From positions 59,351,213-59,415,212 of the forward strand of contig OY759215.1 of the NCBI GenBank assembly GCA_963662175.1: a stretch of 64,000 bases of DNA, given 5' to 3'. The notes below the pieces were generated by a model, which worked only from the letters and a program-made list of their open reading frames with translations, was not told the DNA's origin and did not search any database. The first letter of the stretch is position 1, and the number at the start of each line of letters is the position of its first letter. The translations under genes were made by a program, and so were the position numbers. Source of the DNA: Aradus depressus (lineage: Eukaryota; Arthropoda; Insecta; Hemiptera; Aradidae). Shown here piece after piece: positions 13,401-23,484 of the stretch.

Positions 13401-13829
13401 TAGAAACTCATGTCCAAAGATTAACAAGCATTGAAAAACAAAAATTGAAGAACAAATATATATATATATATATACAAAAAGACTATCTAATATAGATAAA
13501 TAGGATCGAAGTACAAAATGATGAAAATACAAATATTTGTACTTCAATATTTCCAAATGAACCGATGCGGATACAATCTTGTCATACCAAAGTGAAAAAA
13601 TAATTCACTATATTCTACTTTATTTACATCATTAATTGAATGTGGTCAAGTATCTGTTTCGTTTTAATTTTATCAAATTCGTTTTATTATGGACTTCCAC
13701 AAGACATCAAAGAATATAATATAAATATAAAGCACAAACCAATAACATGACGAAATAATATTACTTACAGTGTACAAAAGTAATCTTCAATACAAAAATA
13801 ATTAAATAAAAATTAAATGTATTCTTCAT
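1..13829 (-). CDS. Tace: Tace/ADAM17-like membrane metalloprotease (5' 12 coding positions; 3' end off window)
   Basis: Zinc-dependent sheddase of the ADAM17 family, a type I membrane protein that cuts ectodomains at the cell surface. Exons in transcript order: 13829-13769, 12913-12775, 12051-11951, 11652-11531, 11065-10942, 10189-9975, 9159-8962, then one of 8268-8112 or 4697-4559, then 2901-2666, 1969-1862, 945-845, 189-<1. All junctions are GT-AG and all phases agree. Seen in order: signal peptide, prodomain with a cysteine-switch-like SPCAYVKEG, a furin-type RNKR site near 10090, the catalytic domain with [12 protein letters not shown] and a downstream Met-turn ([10 protein letters not shown]), then the Cys-rich disintegrin region. 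Most introns hold transposon debris. The match to ADAM17 rather than ADAM10 or reprolysins is judged from the whole pattern of motifs. The transmembrane and cytoplasmic parts are not in the window. Confidence 0.95.
415..640 (+). mobile_element. Relic of a non-LTR retrotransposon RNase H-like region
   Basis: Lies in the Tace intron between exons 12 and 11. The plus-strand reading from about 423 gives [19 protein letters not shown], matching the C-terminal end of retroelement RNase H domains (GN..AD.LAK pattern). It decays into stops after about 60 codons. No ends or target duplication could be recognised. Confidence 0.6.
2666..2901 (-). CDS. Tace: Tace exon 9: zinc-binding active site
   Basis: This 236-bp exon carries the adamalysin/ADAM zinc site [12 protein letters not shown] (three His ligands and the catalytic Glu) about two thirds of the way along. 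It is preceded by [17 protein letters not shown] and followed by the Met-turn region [16 protein letters not shown]. The splice sites are TATAG acceptor and GTATCG donor. The next exon (1969-1862) starts [14 protein letters not shown], as expected for the end of the catalytic domain. Confidence 0.95.
4559..4697 (-). CDS. Tace: Tace alternative catalytic exon 8, downstream version (46 codons)
   Basis: The version closer to the vertebrate ADAM17 form: [45 protein letters not shown]. It lies 3.4 kb downstream of the other version in the same intron system. Acceptor is GCAG after a GT-rich tract; donor is a weak GTCTGA. It ends one base into a codon and joins exon 9 to give [20 protein letters not shown]. 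The shadow ORF running through it continues into a poly-T tract and has no meaning of its own. Confidence 0.9.
5554..5971. mobile_element. Non-autonomous Tc1-like element (MITE) with about 26-bp terminal inverted repeats
   Basis: Ends are inverted copies of TCATCAAAAGTATTGCAACA at 5559 and 5945-5966, each next to a TA dinucleotide. The 418-bp interior contains a degraded reading resembling a transposase N-terminal helix-turn-helix ([12 protein letters not shown]). It sits in the intron between the two alternative Tace exons. It is a deletion derivative of a Tc1/mariner-type transposon and not autonomous. Confidence 0.7.
6949..7122. repeat. Tandem repeat, 62-bp unit, nearly three copies
   Basis: GGGACCCTGTAGCTCCGACT recurs at 6949, 7011 and 7073, a constant 62-bp step. 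The copies differ by only one clear base (T/C near 6970 versus 7032). The third copy is cut after CTTTAACAAAAA. It lies between the alternative Tace exons, just upstream (plus sense) of a SINE fragment. Confidence 0.9.
7228..7395 (+). mobile_element. SINE family A, internally deleted fragment
   Basis: Contains the B-box-like GGGTACGAAACCCG, the GGCCCTTAGT joint and the 3' module (GGCTCATGTCCACCAGAGTG to CCCGGACATGAGTCA) that are intact in the full copy at 61675-62016. The middle module (CCGTCCTTCGG to CTCGTTAAAGAC) is missing. Confidence 0.7.
8112..8268 (-). CDS. Tace: Tace alternative catalytic exon 8, upstream version (52 codons)
   Basis: Homologous to the exon at 4697-4559. Both open with VFSRE and share FCL-HLFT, LGLAY and SVGGIC. 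This copy is six codons longer, with [10 protein letters not shown] before [10 protein letters not shown]. It starts in phase 0 after a TAG acceptor and ends one base into a codon, exactly like its partner. The donor GTTCCA is weak. Inserting both copies, or skipping both, breaks the frame into exon 9, so the two should be mutually exclusive. It is open throughout with no damage, arguing against a dead duplicate. In ADAM17 this segment forms the strand lining the upper edge of the substrate cleft. Confidence 0.85.
9975..13829 (-). CDS. Tace: Tace prodomain exons 1-6 with cysteine switch and furin site
   Basis: Six exons (13829-13769, 12913-12775, 12051-11951, 11652-11531, 11065-10942, 10189-9975) encode the propeptide that keeps the enzyme latent. 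Exon 2 carries the [18 protein letters not shown] stretch, exon 5 [10 protein letters not shown] and the Cys of SPCAYVKEG that would cap the catalytic zinc, and exon 6 an acidic linker followed by the basic RNKR furin-type cleavage site. After that site exon 6 enters the catalytic domain ([16 protein letters not shown]). Propeptide removal by a proprotein convertase is known for the family and is inferred here. Confidence 0.9.
11700..11890. mobile_element. Penelope-like terminal repeat fragment, inverted pair
   Basis: GAATATTGTTCACTCCACTAAA to the left and its diverged inverse AATAAACAATATTC to the right flank two facing copies of the CGGTTTCGGCA / TGAAACCGGTAG motif. The same motifs end the Penelope-like element at 58682-60065. 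There is no coding sequence. It lies in the Tace intron between exons 4 and 3. Confidence 0.5.
13131..13430. repeat. Dispersed repeat shared with the Tc1 right end and its flank at 45595-45930
   Basis: TAATTGCATATGAAATTTTC through ACTATATTTGATCC to GAGCAGTT matches the right end of the Tc1 element at 44183-45695. The match continues past that end: TACATGCGCTC, GCTTAG, TGTCACAT, ATATATATAATTAAGTG and CATGTCCAAAGATTAACAAG are in both places. It therefore holds transposon end plus flank, in Tace intron 1. Confidence 0.75.
13769..13829 (-). CDS. Tace: Tace exon 1: start codon and signal peptide
   Basis: This exon is too short to be found by ORF length. ATG at 13829-13827 opens [20 protein letters not shown], a short basic start followed by a hydrophobic core, as in a secretory signal peptide. 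A strong GTAAGT donor follows. It ends one base into a codon, and the next exon (12913-12775) supplies the other two bases to give Cys, then SIYKNLKYF, the start of the prodomain. No other upstream exon is needed. The promoter was not identified. Confidence 0.8.
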
Positions 13830-14440
13830 TTCCTTATCCAAATCAGTGGAGTATTGTTATGGAGGTGTGGACATACAATGGGATTTAGAGACAAGCCACA
13901 GTGAATTACATAAGATATAGCAGGTTTTGATAAGAAGAATAAAGAAATGGCATGACTATTACAGAACAAACACAATTAAGCAAGGAACACATTCCACTTT
14001 CCATGCCTTTTCCCGAAATACTACCTGATAAGATATGACAAAACCGTGATAAAACTGTTTCATGAGGGGGAGGGGGCACCCTTGGTTTGTACATTTGAAA
14101 AAATAGGTGTAAATTATATATCATAGATTATAAGGTTTTTCCACTACTTCATTGACAGTGGTATTTAAAAGCATATTTTCTTTATTGCATTAATATTCAC
14201 ATAATTTATAGTAATTTTTTTTTATTCTCTATTCCGAGAAATTAGTACATGAAGCACAAGAATATTTTTATTCTCTATTTACGAAAATAAGTAGAATATT
14301 GGAAAAAAGAGGAAACGGAATTTTGCAGTATAAAAGAAAAACACACAGGACATTTATTAATAAAAATAAACCTGTGAACATTTATCAATACTATCGATAT
14401 ATATACTAAGACCTCTATCGATATAGTAAGCTAATTTCGA
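13830..14440. other. 5' flank of Tace, no gene seen
   Basis: AT-rich flank upstream of the Tace start. The first 30 bases or so are presumably 5' UTR. No clear TATA box, initiator or second gene was recognised. Confidence 0.5.
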
Positions 14441-14447
14441 GTTAGTG

Positions 14448-14535
14448 GTTCATGCCCGGGCTTTACCAACTCGTATCGCCTAGTACCAATCCGACTCTAC
14501 TGTGCGAGACCTACCCAGGTTTTCTTACCTTAGAT
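14448..14535 (-). mobile_element. SINE family A, 3' fragment
   Basis: Minus-strand copy of the SINE 3' module: the plus strand reads CATGCCCGGGCTTTACCAACTCGTATCGCCTAGTA, then CCGACTCTACTGTG. Only the last quarter of the element is present. Confidence 0.6.
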
Positions 14536-14840
14536 AGGGGGCGTTAGGAAGGAAAGAAAAAAATCACAGTCATGTTATGACACATCAAATATTAAGTAGT
14601 AACAACTGCCGCCGCTAGATGCCAACCCTATCTGGAGTTGGTAGTACTCCATAAAGACTTTTCTTTTTTTTTATTTACAACTATTTATATCCGGTGGCAT
14701 TGTGCAATCGTTGTTTTTTTGTGGGGCTCCTCAACCACTATTCTGGTATAGTATAGTGTTTTAAGGATAAATATATCCTTATTATTTGTTTGTGCCTCCA
14801 AGTCCACGAAGAAAAGAGGAAAAGGATATTATACCAACGT

Positions 14841-15389
14841 ACCAGAAATCGAGTCTTTTTTCCGTTGAATGACATTAATGATATTCCTGACAGAATGTCC
14901 CAGCTCCTCCAACTTGATTATTTCTGTGGGAGTTGTGTGGTGGAGGTCACTGATGATAATTCCATATAGTTTGCCTCCGATAAGAATGAAAATGACAGTT
15001 TTGTTCAGTAAGGAACGTTACTATGGTTCTGTATACAATAATTGGTTGACAGGACACTATAGTGTGAACTAGTTTCGATTTGCAGATGAATGAGTTGATT
15101 CCCGCATCGTCTCCAATCGTTTAACAAATTCTGCACAATTTGCAATATTTTTTATAAATATCGGAGGCGGTTTAGGATCATCTGTCTTCTGGGTTTCTCT
15201 TCCATATTTGGGACGTGTGATGTGGTAGGTTCTTACGGTTAAAAATGCAAAAGGGTTGATAGAGGTGAAATCGGGAGCCGGATGAGACAGGCTGGTGGTG
15301 GAACTAGTCCTGGCAGGACGATTTGATACCTTTTCAGGGGAGTTCGGAGCTGATATTGCTCTTTTATTTTTATTATTACTTTTCCCCAT
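14841..15389 (-). pseudogene. Broken ORF1 (gag-like) of a Jockey-type non-LTR retrotransposon
   Basis: ATG at 15389 opens 106 codons: a basic, Ser/Thr-rich start (MGKSNNKNKRAISAPNS) and the PPPIFIKNI motif that precedes the nucleic-acid-binding region of Jockey-clade ORF1 proteins. After a stop at 15071 the homology resumes in shifted frames as FLTEQNCHFHSY, then SDLHHTTPTEIIKLEELGHS, typical of the PRE_C2HC domain. The zinc knuckles are missing because the copy ends near 14841. At least two frame breaks make it inactive. Confidence 0.75.
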
Positions 15390-15434
15390 TGTAAGAAACT
15401 AATAATGAAAAGAAAAAAAATTAAGAACAGGGGG

Positions 15435-15516
15435 AGGGGGGGGGAGGGAACCTCGAACCATGTATCCTCAGGTTAGAGACGGAGAGCCTACCACTGCGCC
15501 AGAGGGGCTAGTGAAG
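15435..15516 (-). repeat. tRNA-like sequence (tRNA-derived SINE head or tRNA pseudogene)
   Basis: On the minus strand GCCCCTCTGGCGCAGTGGTA (A-box type) is followed by GGTTCGAGGTTCC (B-box type). The overall look is closest to a tRNA-Met-like head. The 3' acceptor strand does not pair properly, so it is not called as a functional tRNA. Confidence 0.5.
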
Positions 15517-16009
15517 GACTAACCGTTACTTCTCTGTATTGACTGCCAATTGAGCCGTGCCAGTTGTGACACGACGTGATTAGAGACTCACTCCACGTAA
15601 AAAGTATAAAATTGTACGAAATTGTTTGTGAAAGTTCACTTACTATTTTGTCTTTGCACATTGGTAAAATAAAGCAGTACAACGCACCTTATCCACTTTT
15701 TAGGACATATGAAGTAATTTAACACACAAAACAGAGAGAGAAAAAAAAATGGTGTCACTTGTCAAAGCCAAGGTCGAGACTGTCCATAAAGACTAAACAA
15801 AAATATTAAAAAAGAGTGTGTTCAGGATAAAGGTTCACACAAGCTTAGCTCTACTAATCAATATACATTTAATGAATAGACTAGTAAGTTATACCCCTTT
15901 AATACCTCTATGCAATTACGTTGTCTGCCCGCTATAACTTCCATCACTTTAGAAAATAATTTACATTTTCAATGAAATGGTGTGACATGAGCCATGTCTG
16001 AACAAGAAA

Positions 16010-16270
16010 TAAAAAACTCATAAGGATGCTACTTGCGAATTTCATGAAAATCTGATCAACCATTAAAGAACTAGCAATTATCTTATAATTTTCCCCTCCA
16101 AGGGCTCCACTTTAAAATGTAAGATCGCGTGCTGCCCTTATGACTGGTGTATAGGGATGCTACATGTAAAGTTTGATAAAAATCCGATCAACTGTTTACA
16201 GCTAGCACACCTTAATCCCCCCCCCCCCCCCCCCCGTTCAAAATGTTGAGATACCATGTAACCTATATTC
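16010..16270. repeat. Dispersed repeat family R (two unit copies)
   Basis: Contains the family words GGATGCTAC, TTCATGAAAATCTGATCAACC, AAAGAACTAGCA and, after a C tract at 16216-16235, GTTCAAAATGTTGAGATACCAT. The same word order recurs near 3990, 17440, 49080, 49560, 52880, 53330, 53740 and 62880. It has no coding potential. Confidence 0.6.
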
Positions 16271-16605
16271 TAAGTTGAACGATCCTTGAAAGGTTCTCCA
16301 AATTCTGTTATTATACGTTCTGCCGTTTTCTCGTGAAGCTCTAACAAACTTATATTATAACTTATTATCTCTTCTACATATAGGTATAACATGAAACGGA
16401 TTTCTGAACGAACTGACAATTTACTGACGAACCTGTAATTTTTATTTATATGCTACAGTCTAGGAGCGCCTACACCTGGGAGGCGACTCAAACAAAGACT
16501 GTACCAGGACTTTCTATTTTAAATCCTTTATTTTATATATTTGTGTATAGCACCTTTTTTTGCTGGTCCAAATAAATGTTATTGTTGTTTTTTTGTATTT
16601 ATATG

Positions 16606-16722
16606 CTATATGGCATCTCAACATTTTGAACGGGAGTGGGTGGAATATGGAGCGGTGTGCTAAAGATCTACACCGCTCCATATTCCACCCACTCCCATTC
16701 AAAATGTTGAGATGCCATATAG
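16606..16722. repeat. Hairpin repeat, 53-bp arms with 11-bp loop
   Basis: Arms 16606-16658 and 16670-16722 are inverse copies with one mismatch that I could find (GAACGGGAG versus GAATGGGAG). The arm is a unit of dispersed repeat family R (GGCATCTCAACATTTTGAAC). The loop is GCTAAAGATCT. Confidence 0.9.
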
Positions 16723-18370
16723 TGTAGAGCTAGCACAAACAGTTGATCGGATTTTTATCAAACTTATAATAGAAGTTATATTATACTGTATAATATTATA
16801 TAGTTCGATAATGTATTCGGGTATGCCTTTCTGTCGTTCATGTTGCTTGTCAGTTTTTCAGAATTTTTTTCTTTTGATTTAAACGTCACTTAATGACGAT
16901 TTTAGTGCCTCACTGTAATGTCGTATCCTGGCTTACAATTAATTTAAGAAAAATGAATGTCCTTACAGGACTTTGAATATACATATCAAATTTCGTAATT
17001 CATTACAACGGCTATTATTAAAGTTTTTGAGTTACTCCTTTCCCTCCCCTGATTTGTCTAAAAATCAATATGTGTCGTCCTTAGAGGGTTTTGAATTTAC
17101 ATATGAAATATTGTGTCAATAAATTCATTACAACGGCAGTTATTGGAGTTTGTGTGTTAAGCCTCCCCTTAATCCGCTCCTTCGTCACTCCGGAAACAGT
17201 TAGTTGAGGAGTAATATGACGTGATTCAGTTTCCTCCACGTCTTCTATCTTACAGTATTTAGACGGTCTTTCTAAAGAGCTTGGTCTTTTTGAATTTAGA
17301 CGAGTTGAGCATGGCGTCCCAAAGTTGAATTCTCACCGCCATGTCGCAAATCAGTCAAGTTGCTTTCTTCATGCTTTCTATGAAAAAATAAATAAATGTT
17401 CAATAAATCTAAATGTGTCACTTGGGCGGAGGGCTCTAGTTATGTTTTAGGCCTATACAACCTCCTTTTCGTACATAATCTCCAGATGCCATATAGACTG
17501 CGCTAATGAGAATGCTACATTTGAAAATTCGGTTAACCTGTTAAAGTGCCGACACTAATTTTATGTTTTGCCAAACTTGGGTTGTTCTATTAGCTAGAAG
17601 GTGCACCTCCTGAAACCTCATTTAGATAGATTAGATATCAAGAAGATGGAACGTCATCATGTGTGCGGACTACTCTTGAATGCGGCCCAGAGATGTCTGA
17701 GATGAGGAAGATGTCTACAAGAGAAAAAAATACCAAAAGGATCTTTCAGGGGAGAAGGAAAAAAGGAAGTTATGGACTTGTAGCGGAGCAATAGGCTACT
17801 TACACAATTTTCGCATTCACTTTGTGAAATATCCTTATGTGAGACAGAAAAATAGTCGTCATATTTGAAGTGACCAGGCCAAAGAAATTCCGGAGCCCTC
17901 CAATAATACGCTAGCTAGAAGTCCATCCATTGAAACTACCAGGATGATAATAAATACAAAATAAAGTGATCGGCAATTGTATAATTTAAAAAATTAGGTA
18001 CAATAGAATTATTATATTTATTTTATTGATTGTTCACAACTGCAATAAAAGGTTTATTGTAGTACAAAACAGTTTGGCCTCCAATATTCACACAACTCAT
18101 AAGTTCATCTACATGATTTAATTTATAATTGTGTCAGCATTTATTATTTTGTATATAACATTATAATACTAATGATTATACTTTATACAAAGACGAAAAT
18201 TCACTTTTATTATATTCTATATACTGCAGAGCAGATTTGGAACATTCATTCGTTAAAATTCATTAGAATACTCCTAAATTTTATCTTATCGAAATAGCAA
18301 TACTAAACTTCAATAAATAATAATTTTTAAATGTATATTTATTTATACATAGATATTTATTTATATATAC
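16723..18370. other. Intergenic stretch with degraded repeats, no gene
   Basis: Reads as AT-rich spacer with further family R fragments near 16740-16790, 16930-17160 and 17440-17560. Short open stretches around 17640-17800 have no recognisable homology and no codon pattern. Confidence 0.5.
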
Positions 18371-18373
18371 GTC

Positions 18374-18875
18374 ATAGGCAAATAGTTATTACTCGTTTTC
18401 AGCTTCCAGTCATTCGACTAGGCAAATACTATTTGCCTGACTAGAAATCAAATAGTATATAGATAATCAAAATGATCCAATTCAGCTATCTGATTGGTAT
18501 TGAAATTAGTATCATGTCCGAACAATATGAGATATACCGTCAGTCTTTGCTAGGCAGCTGTATTCGTTCTCTGATGTGTAACGTTTTTCGGTTACATCAA
18601 ATTAAAAATCTCCTGTGATGTAAGCGAGAAGGAGTAGTGCTGTCTGTCTGGTAAGGACCAACGAGAGGCTCTCAATTTTGAATGGTATCTTATTATAACA
18701 AAACATATATTACTAAATAAACTATGAAATCTCGCCGAAATGTAACATGACTAAAGAGCACATGCGTCAACCAGTAATTCATTTTAATTTGCCAAAGGAA
18801 CAGTTAGGCAAAAGCATTTGCTAAGGAAAATAAGAGTAATAACTATTTGCTAGGGCAAATACTATTTGCCTATAC
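18374..18875. mobile_element. Putative MITE with ATAGGCAAATAGT termini
   Basis: The left end reads ATAGGCAAATAGTTATTACTC; the right end, read inverted, begins TATAGGCAAATAGT and contains AGCAAATAGTTATTACTC further in. Subterminal copies of GGCAAATACTATTTGCC occur at about 18422 and 18855. The roughly 500-bp interior is non-coding. Superfamily not recognised. Confidence 0.55.
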
Positions 18876-18879
18876 ACAA

Positions 18880-20100
18880 CCAGTTTCATACTATATGTTT
18901 GTATTTTTTTATTTTTGTTGTCTTTATGGACAATAATAATAAATATTTCTCACTCTATTTAGGTACGTTCGTTTATACTTCAGAAAAAATATAATTTCTG
19001 TGTTGTATATATATATATATATATTTTTTTTTTTTTTGACCTTCGAATGGGCACCATTTTTTACAGACCGATTGGCGATTGATTGTTTATAATCAAATGA
19101 ACTATTTTATAAAGTAAAATAAAAATCAAAGATAAAATAACTACGTACGGAAACGAATTCAAAACTGAAATAGTTTCTCTGCATTTCAATTTTTTACATT
19201 TGCATAAAGGTTCATTATAAATATCACTCTCTAACAATGAACTGCATTTACCCCAGTTTTCTGTTTTGATCAGTTATTTATGTAAGATAAGTTTTCGCTT
19301 TTCACAAGTCTTGTTCTACCTACTGCAGTTTCATTATTATTTTGGAAAGAACAAATTATTAACATTATAAACCCGGTGTGATGTGTTTTCAGAAAATGTT
19401 CGAGAGCTCAGGAAACATTATAATTAAATGACATTATGTTTTTAAATGTTCACCAGGTCAACAACGTAACAAGTAGTTTGTTTTAGATGAAAGTTGCTAC
19501 CCTTTTGAACTGAAAATTCAGATTTAAGTGACACAATTTTGTATCAGATATATGTTACATCACAATTAGAATGAATCACATAATTTCTTACTCCAAATTT
19601 TTAGAAGTACTAGATTTTTAACATTTTAATTTCATTATTTTTAAGCTGAGAACAAAATGACTTTTCCAATTTAAATACAGCAGAAGATACATATTATTGT
19701 ATATAGAAGTGCAATTGAGAAACTATCAACTTAAATATTAGTAAACAATTCAAAAGAGTTTGCTGAGGCCTAATAATTTACATTTTTTCTTAAATTACTA
19801 TACTAAATATGTGGGCAGGCAGGCATGATATGATGTATACAAATAGTAGATGGTAATTGTCTTTCTGACCATTTAATTAAGTGGTTCGCCAAATAAAAAG
19901 ATAGGGAACTGCAGAGCTTAAACATTGAAGTGTTATGAAAACTAGTGCCAATCCAATAGTTCATATGATCAAACTACTTCACAAATGTTCAATCCAAAGT
20001 TAATTTACATGTTAATCCTTGTGCAAAGACCACAGCCATGCTGAGCCCCAAACCGCCCTCGAATTTGCCAATAATGTCTCAAATGAAACTCACTAAACGA
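18880..20100. other. AT-rich spacer, no feature recognised
   Basis: Contains an AT microsatellite with a T tract near 19007-19038. No open frame with recognisable homology on either strand. Confidence 0.5.
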
Positions 20101-20103
20101 GTT

Positions 20104-20308
20104 CCGCACGCCGTCCTTGGGATGGAACGTTAGTGATGGTCCAGAGCCTGTACGATGTCAGATACTCGTTAAAGACCGTGAGTAAAACTGGGTAGGCAAC
20201 ATTTAGGACTCAGAAGCGCTTTGGTAACATTGGGACTTAGGAGAGCTCTAGTAGTAGCTCATATGACCTCGTAGTTAAAATCCGGGCATGAATCACAATC
20301 ACTAATAA
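20104..20308 (+). mobile_element. SINE family A, diverged 5'-truncated copy
   Basis: GCACGCCGTCCTTGGGATGG, GAGCCTGTACGATGTCAGATACTCGTTAAAGACC and CTCATATGACCTCGTAGTTA appear in the order of the full copy at 61675. It is followed by a short direct duplication of ACTAATAACTGGAAATGCCC at 20301-20340. Confidence 0.7.
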
Positions 20309-20344
20309 CTGGAAATGCCCACTAATAACTGGAAATGCCCATAT

Positions 20345-21690
20345 TTAAAAAAAAAGTTCTCGAGTTTTCTTGAAAAACTGCCTTTGAAAGATCAAAAAGG
20401 ACCACGCGCGCCCAGTCGAAGGTTAAGCAAGGTTTTCCGAAAAAATGCCCTCTCCTCAATCTTCCTCGTATTTTGAATTTGCGGCTTTGGCAGTAGATTT
20501 GTACTCTAGCTCAGAATTGTACTCTAGCTCACAAATCGAATGATAACTGGGGTGAAAAACGAAGAAGATAGTACATAAAGCATGACAATTTGGCAAAAAG
20601 AAATACTAGTAGTTTTTCCGGCATGTGTAATGATCTTAAATTCATAGTCAAAATAATGTCAATAGCCAACTAATTTATCTCCATCCAATTCACTATAACT
20701 TTTTTCCTCAAGCTGATTTCAGAATTCTGTGCTAGAAAACGAATCTTATAAATCAAATAATAGCAACAAATTCAAAATTCTAAGAAATAAGGAAGATAAT
20801 GGTTCATATTTTTTCGCAACACCATATTTATTTTAAATAAAATGAAAAAAAAAAATGTGGTTTATAATTTGAAAATTAATAACAATTTAAAATTGGCAGA
20901 ATTATAATCATAAATGCGAGATATAACAATAATAATAATTTGGTATATATACATTAGCAATTATAATACACAAATAGGACAGTGTCATCTCTTTACATAA
21001 AATTTATGTAAAAAGAACTATAATATTTCTTTGGTACAAATGAATTGGTAATACAAGTCACTGGTAATAATATTAATTACCTTAAGTTTATACACGAATA
21101 ATTAAGAGAGTAAAAACAAATAATAAGGAAAATAAATAAATATGTAAATATTTACAGAAATATATATATAAGAATTTAAAATATATATTAGCAGTAAGAT
21201 AACTTAGAGACATTTGTCATGTCTGGAGAGAAAGAGAGAGACGAGGCAGTTCACTCATTTTATTTTTATAATTAACAGAAATAATAGTAATTAATGTCCT
21301 CATATTTTTTTATTACATTACAATATTATATAATATATCATGTATTTTCTACTACTATAACACAACTTATTTCACAACTCTGTCGCACATTCCATGAGCA
21401 CAATATTTATCAATTAAAATAGAAAAAAAAAAGAAAATGGAATGATATTTTTAAGATAAGAGAATCAAATGTATTCAATGAATCAAATGCATCCTTAAAA
21501 ATATATCGAAAAAATAAAACTTTAGTAAGAAAACTAGTTTCTAGTATACAAAAAGCACAAAAAGAAATAAACAAATGAGAAAAGTAAAATTAACACAATA
21601 ATTAAGTACAATAGCTTTTAATGATATTTAACATTTTTGCAGAGGTATTGTGAAACACTTGATAAAAATAAAGAAAATGTACGTTTTTAA
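20345..21690. other. Very AT-rich spacer, no gene
   Basis: Short A/T runs and ATA repeats only. No coding or RNA feature could be supported. Confidence 0.5.
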
Positions 21691-21836
21691 AAAAATATTG
21701 TCCATTTCCCAAATATAATATATAAATATATAATATGGGAGTACTTTCGGTATTGCTACCATCTTCAGGCTGATGGTAGCAATACCGAAAGTACCCATAT
21801 TATATATTATTTGTGAAATAGACAATATTTTTTAAG
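21690..21836. repeat. Hairpin made of two facing Penelope-type terminal repeats
   Basis: AAAATATTGTCCATTTCCC and GGGAGTACTTTCGGTATTGC face their inverse (GCAATACCGAAAGTACCC, GAAATAGACAATATTTT), with an 8-bp centre TTCAGGCT. The arms carry small indels. Same family as the perfect palindrome at 51403. Confidence 0.7.
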
Positions 21837-22554
21837 AACATACGTTTTCAATAGCTTTTAGATTAAAATTCATTAGTATACGCAGTGCCTCGTAAAAAAA
21901 AAAAAAAAAAAATTAACACTTGTAGAACAAAAACATATACTTTTTTTAATAGCAGATTTGCGAATCAAGAGTTTTATATATAAAAATGAATATTACAGTC
22001 AAGTGTGCTCACTGCCCAGTCGTTAAGAAAATGCATTTGAACTAGAATGAATATGCAAAAATTGTCAACAATGTAAGCCCCCCTATATGTTTTCGAATCG
22101 GAGCAACGATTTCGGCGTTGTCTTGTGATTATTGAATGATTCAAGAACTATATAAAAATGTGTGAATCGAATTCGAAACTTCTACCCAACGTATACCAAA
22201 AAATATGTTCACTTACTGAAAGCGACAAGCCTATAAATGTGCCTAATAACATTCCTTGAGTCTTTTTGTTTTAAAACCCTCAAAAGTTTGAAGAACTACC
22301 ACACACATGAAATAATCACATTAACAGTAATATTACAAATGAAACACATCACATTATAGAAATGAATAGAATTTCATTATATTGAATTTATCCTTCCAAT
22401 ATATCAATTTTGAGTACCATCAAAAACAGTCATATTTTAAACGATACATTTTTCAGTCATGATCTGAAGGGAAACGTTTCCAAATAAATAAAATGGAAGA
22501 GAAAAATAATTACCTTTCGTTCCAGACAATTCTGGAGAACAAATAAATAGACCT

Positions 22555-23484
22555 AGCTCCCATGGCACAAAAAGAACATAGAACAGCTCAAATTTAAAAG
22601 GTGAAAATGCTTGGAAAACATGTAAAAAAATGTTACCCCCCCAGACTAGTAAAAATTTGTGAAATTAGCTAAAAAGAATGAATTTACTTTTCAAAGAAAA
22701 CATTTGTCTGGCTGAAAAATTTTGGTTAATTAACATCCAACAGACTTTTTCTTATAAATTGTTTTTTCAAGGAAGTACACTTCATAACACCTCTTTGGTT
22801 TTTGTTTTAAAATGAAGTTTGAGATCTCCTATCTATTAAAACGTCTGTCAGGAAACTTTTGTTAATTAACATTTGATAGAACTTTTTTTATAAATTAATA
22901 ATTTTAATGCGTTTTAGTACATTTCATAACCCCCTTTTTTTAAATTACGTTTCAGATCTCCTTAATCTATTAAAACTTTTCTGGCTGAAAATTTGTGTTA
23001 ATACCTAAAATAGTAAACTTAACCTAAACCAGGCTCAAAAATATTATTGCATGCATCAGACACTGACATTTTCATAATATTGTTAGGGTAATTAACAAAA
23101 GTTTCCAGCCAGACAAGTTTTAATAGAAAGGGGAGATCTCAGACTTAATTTTAAAACAAAAACCAAAGCGGTGTTATAAAGTGTACTTTCATGAAAAAAA
23201 TAATTTATAAGAAAAGGTCTGCTAGAGCTAATTAACAAAAATTGTCAACCAGACAAATGTTTTCAAAAACGATACAATAAATAATTATTTAACATAGATT
23301 GTGTAAATTTCAAGCAGGTGTTTTGAAAAGTTAATTCATTTTTTTTAGCTAATTTCAAAAAATCGTTAAAAATATCAATTAACAAATTTTTACTAGTCTG
23401 GCGGGGGTAAGTTTTCCAAGCATTTTCACCTTTCAAATTTGAGGTGTTCGATGGGGTACCCTTTCTTGTGCCATGGCAGATTGG
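22555..23484. repeat. Large imperfect inverted repeat (foldback), arms of about 300-390 bp
   Basis: The left arm, from CTCCCATGGCACAA (22556), matches the inverse of the right arm ending at TTGTGCCATGG (23465). Long blocks agree: GGTGAAAATGCTTGGAAAAC, CCAGACTAGTAAAAATTTGT, GGTTTTTGTTTTAAAAT, GAGATCTCC and TCTATTAAAAC. The left arm also repeats itself in tandem at about 135-140 bp (TCTGGCTGAAAA, GTTAATTAACAT, GAGATCTCC recur at 22700-22990). It resembles a foldback transposon. The ORFs in it are by-products. Confidence 0.75.
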
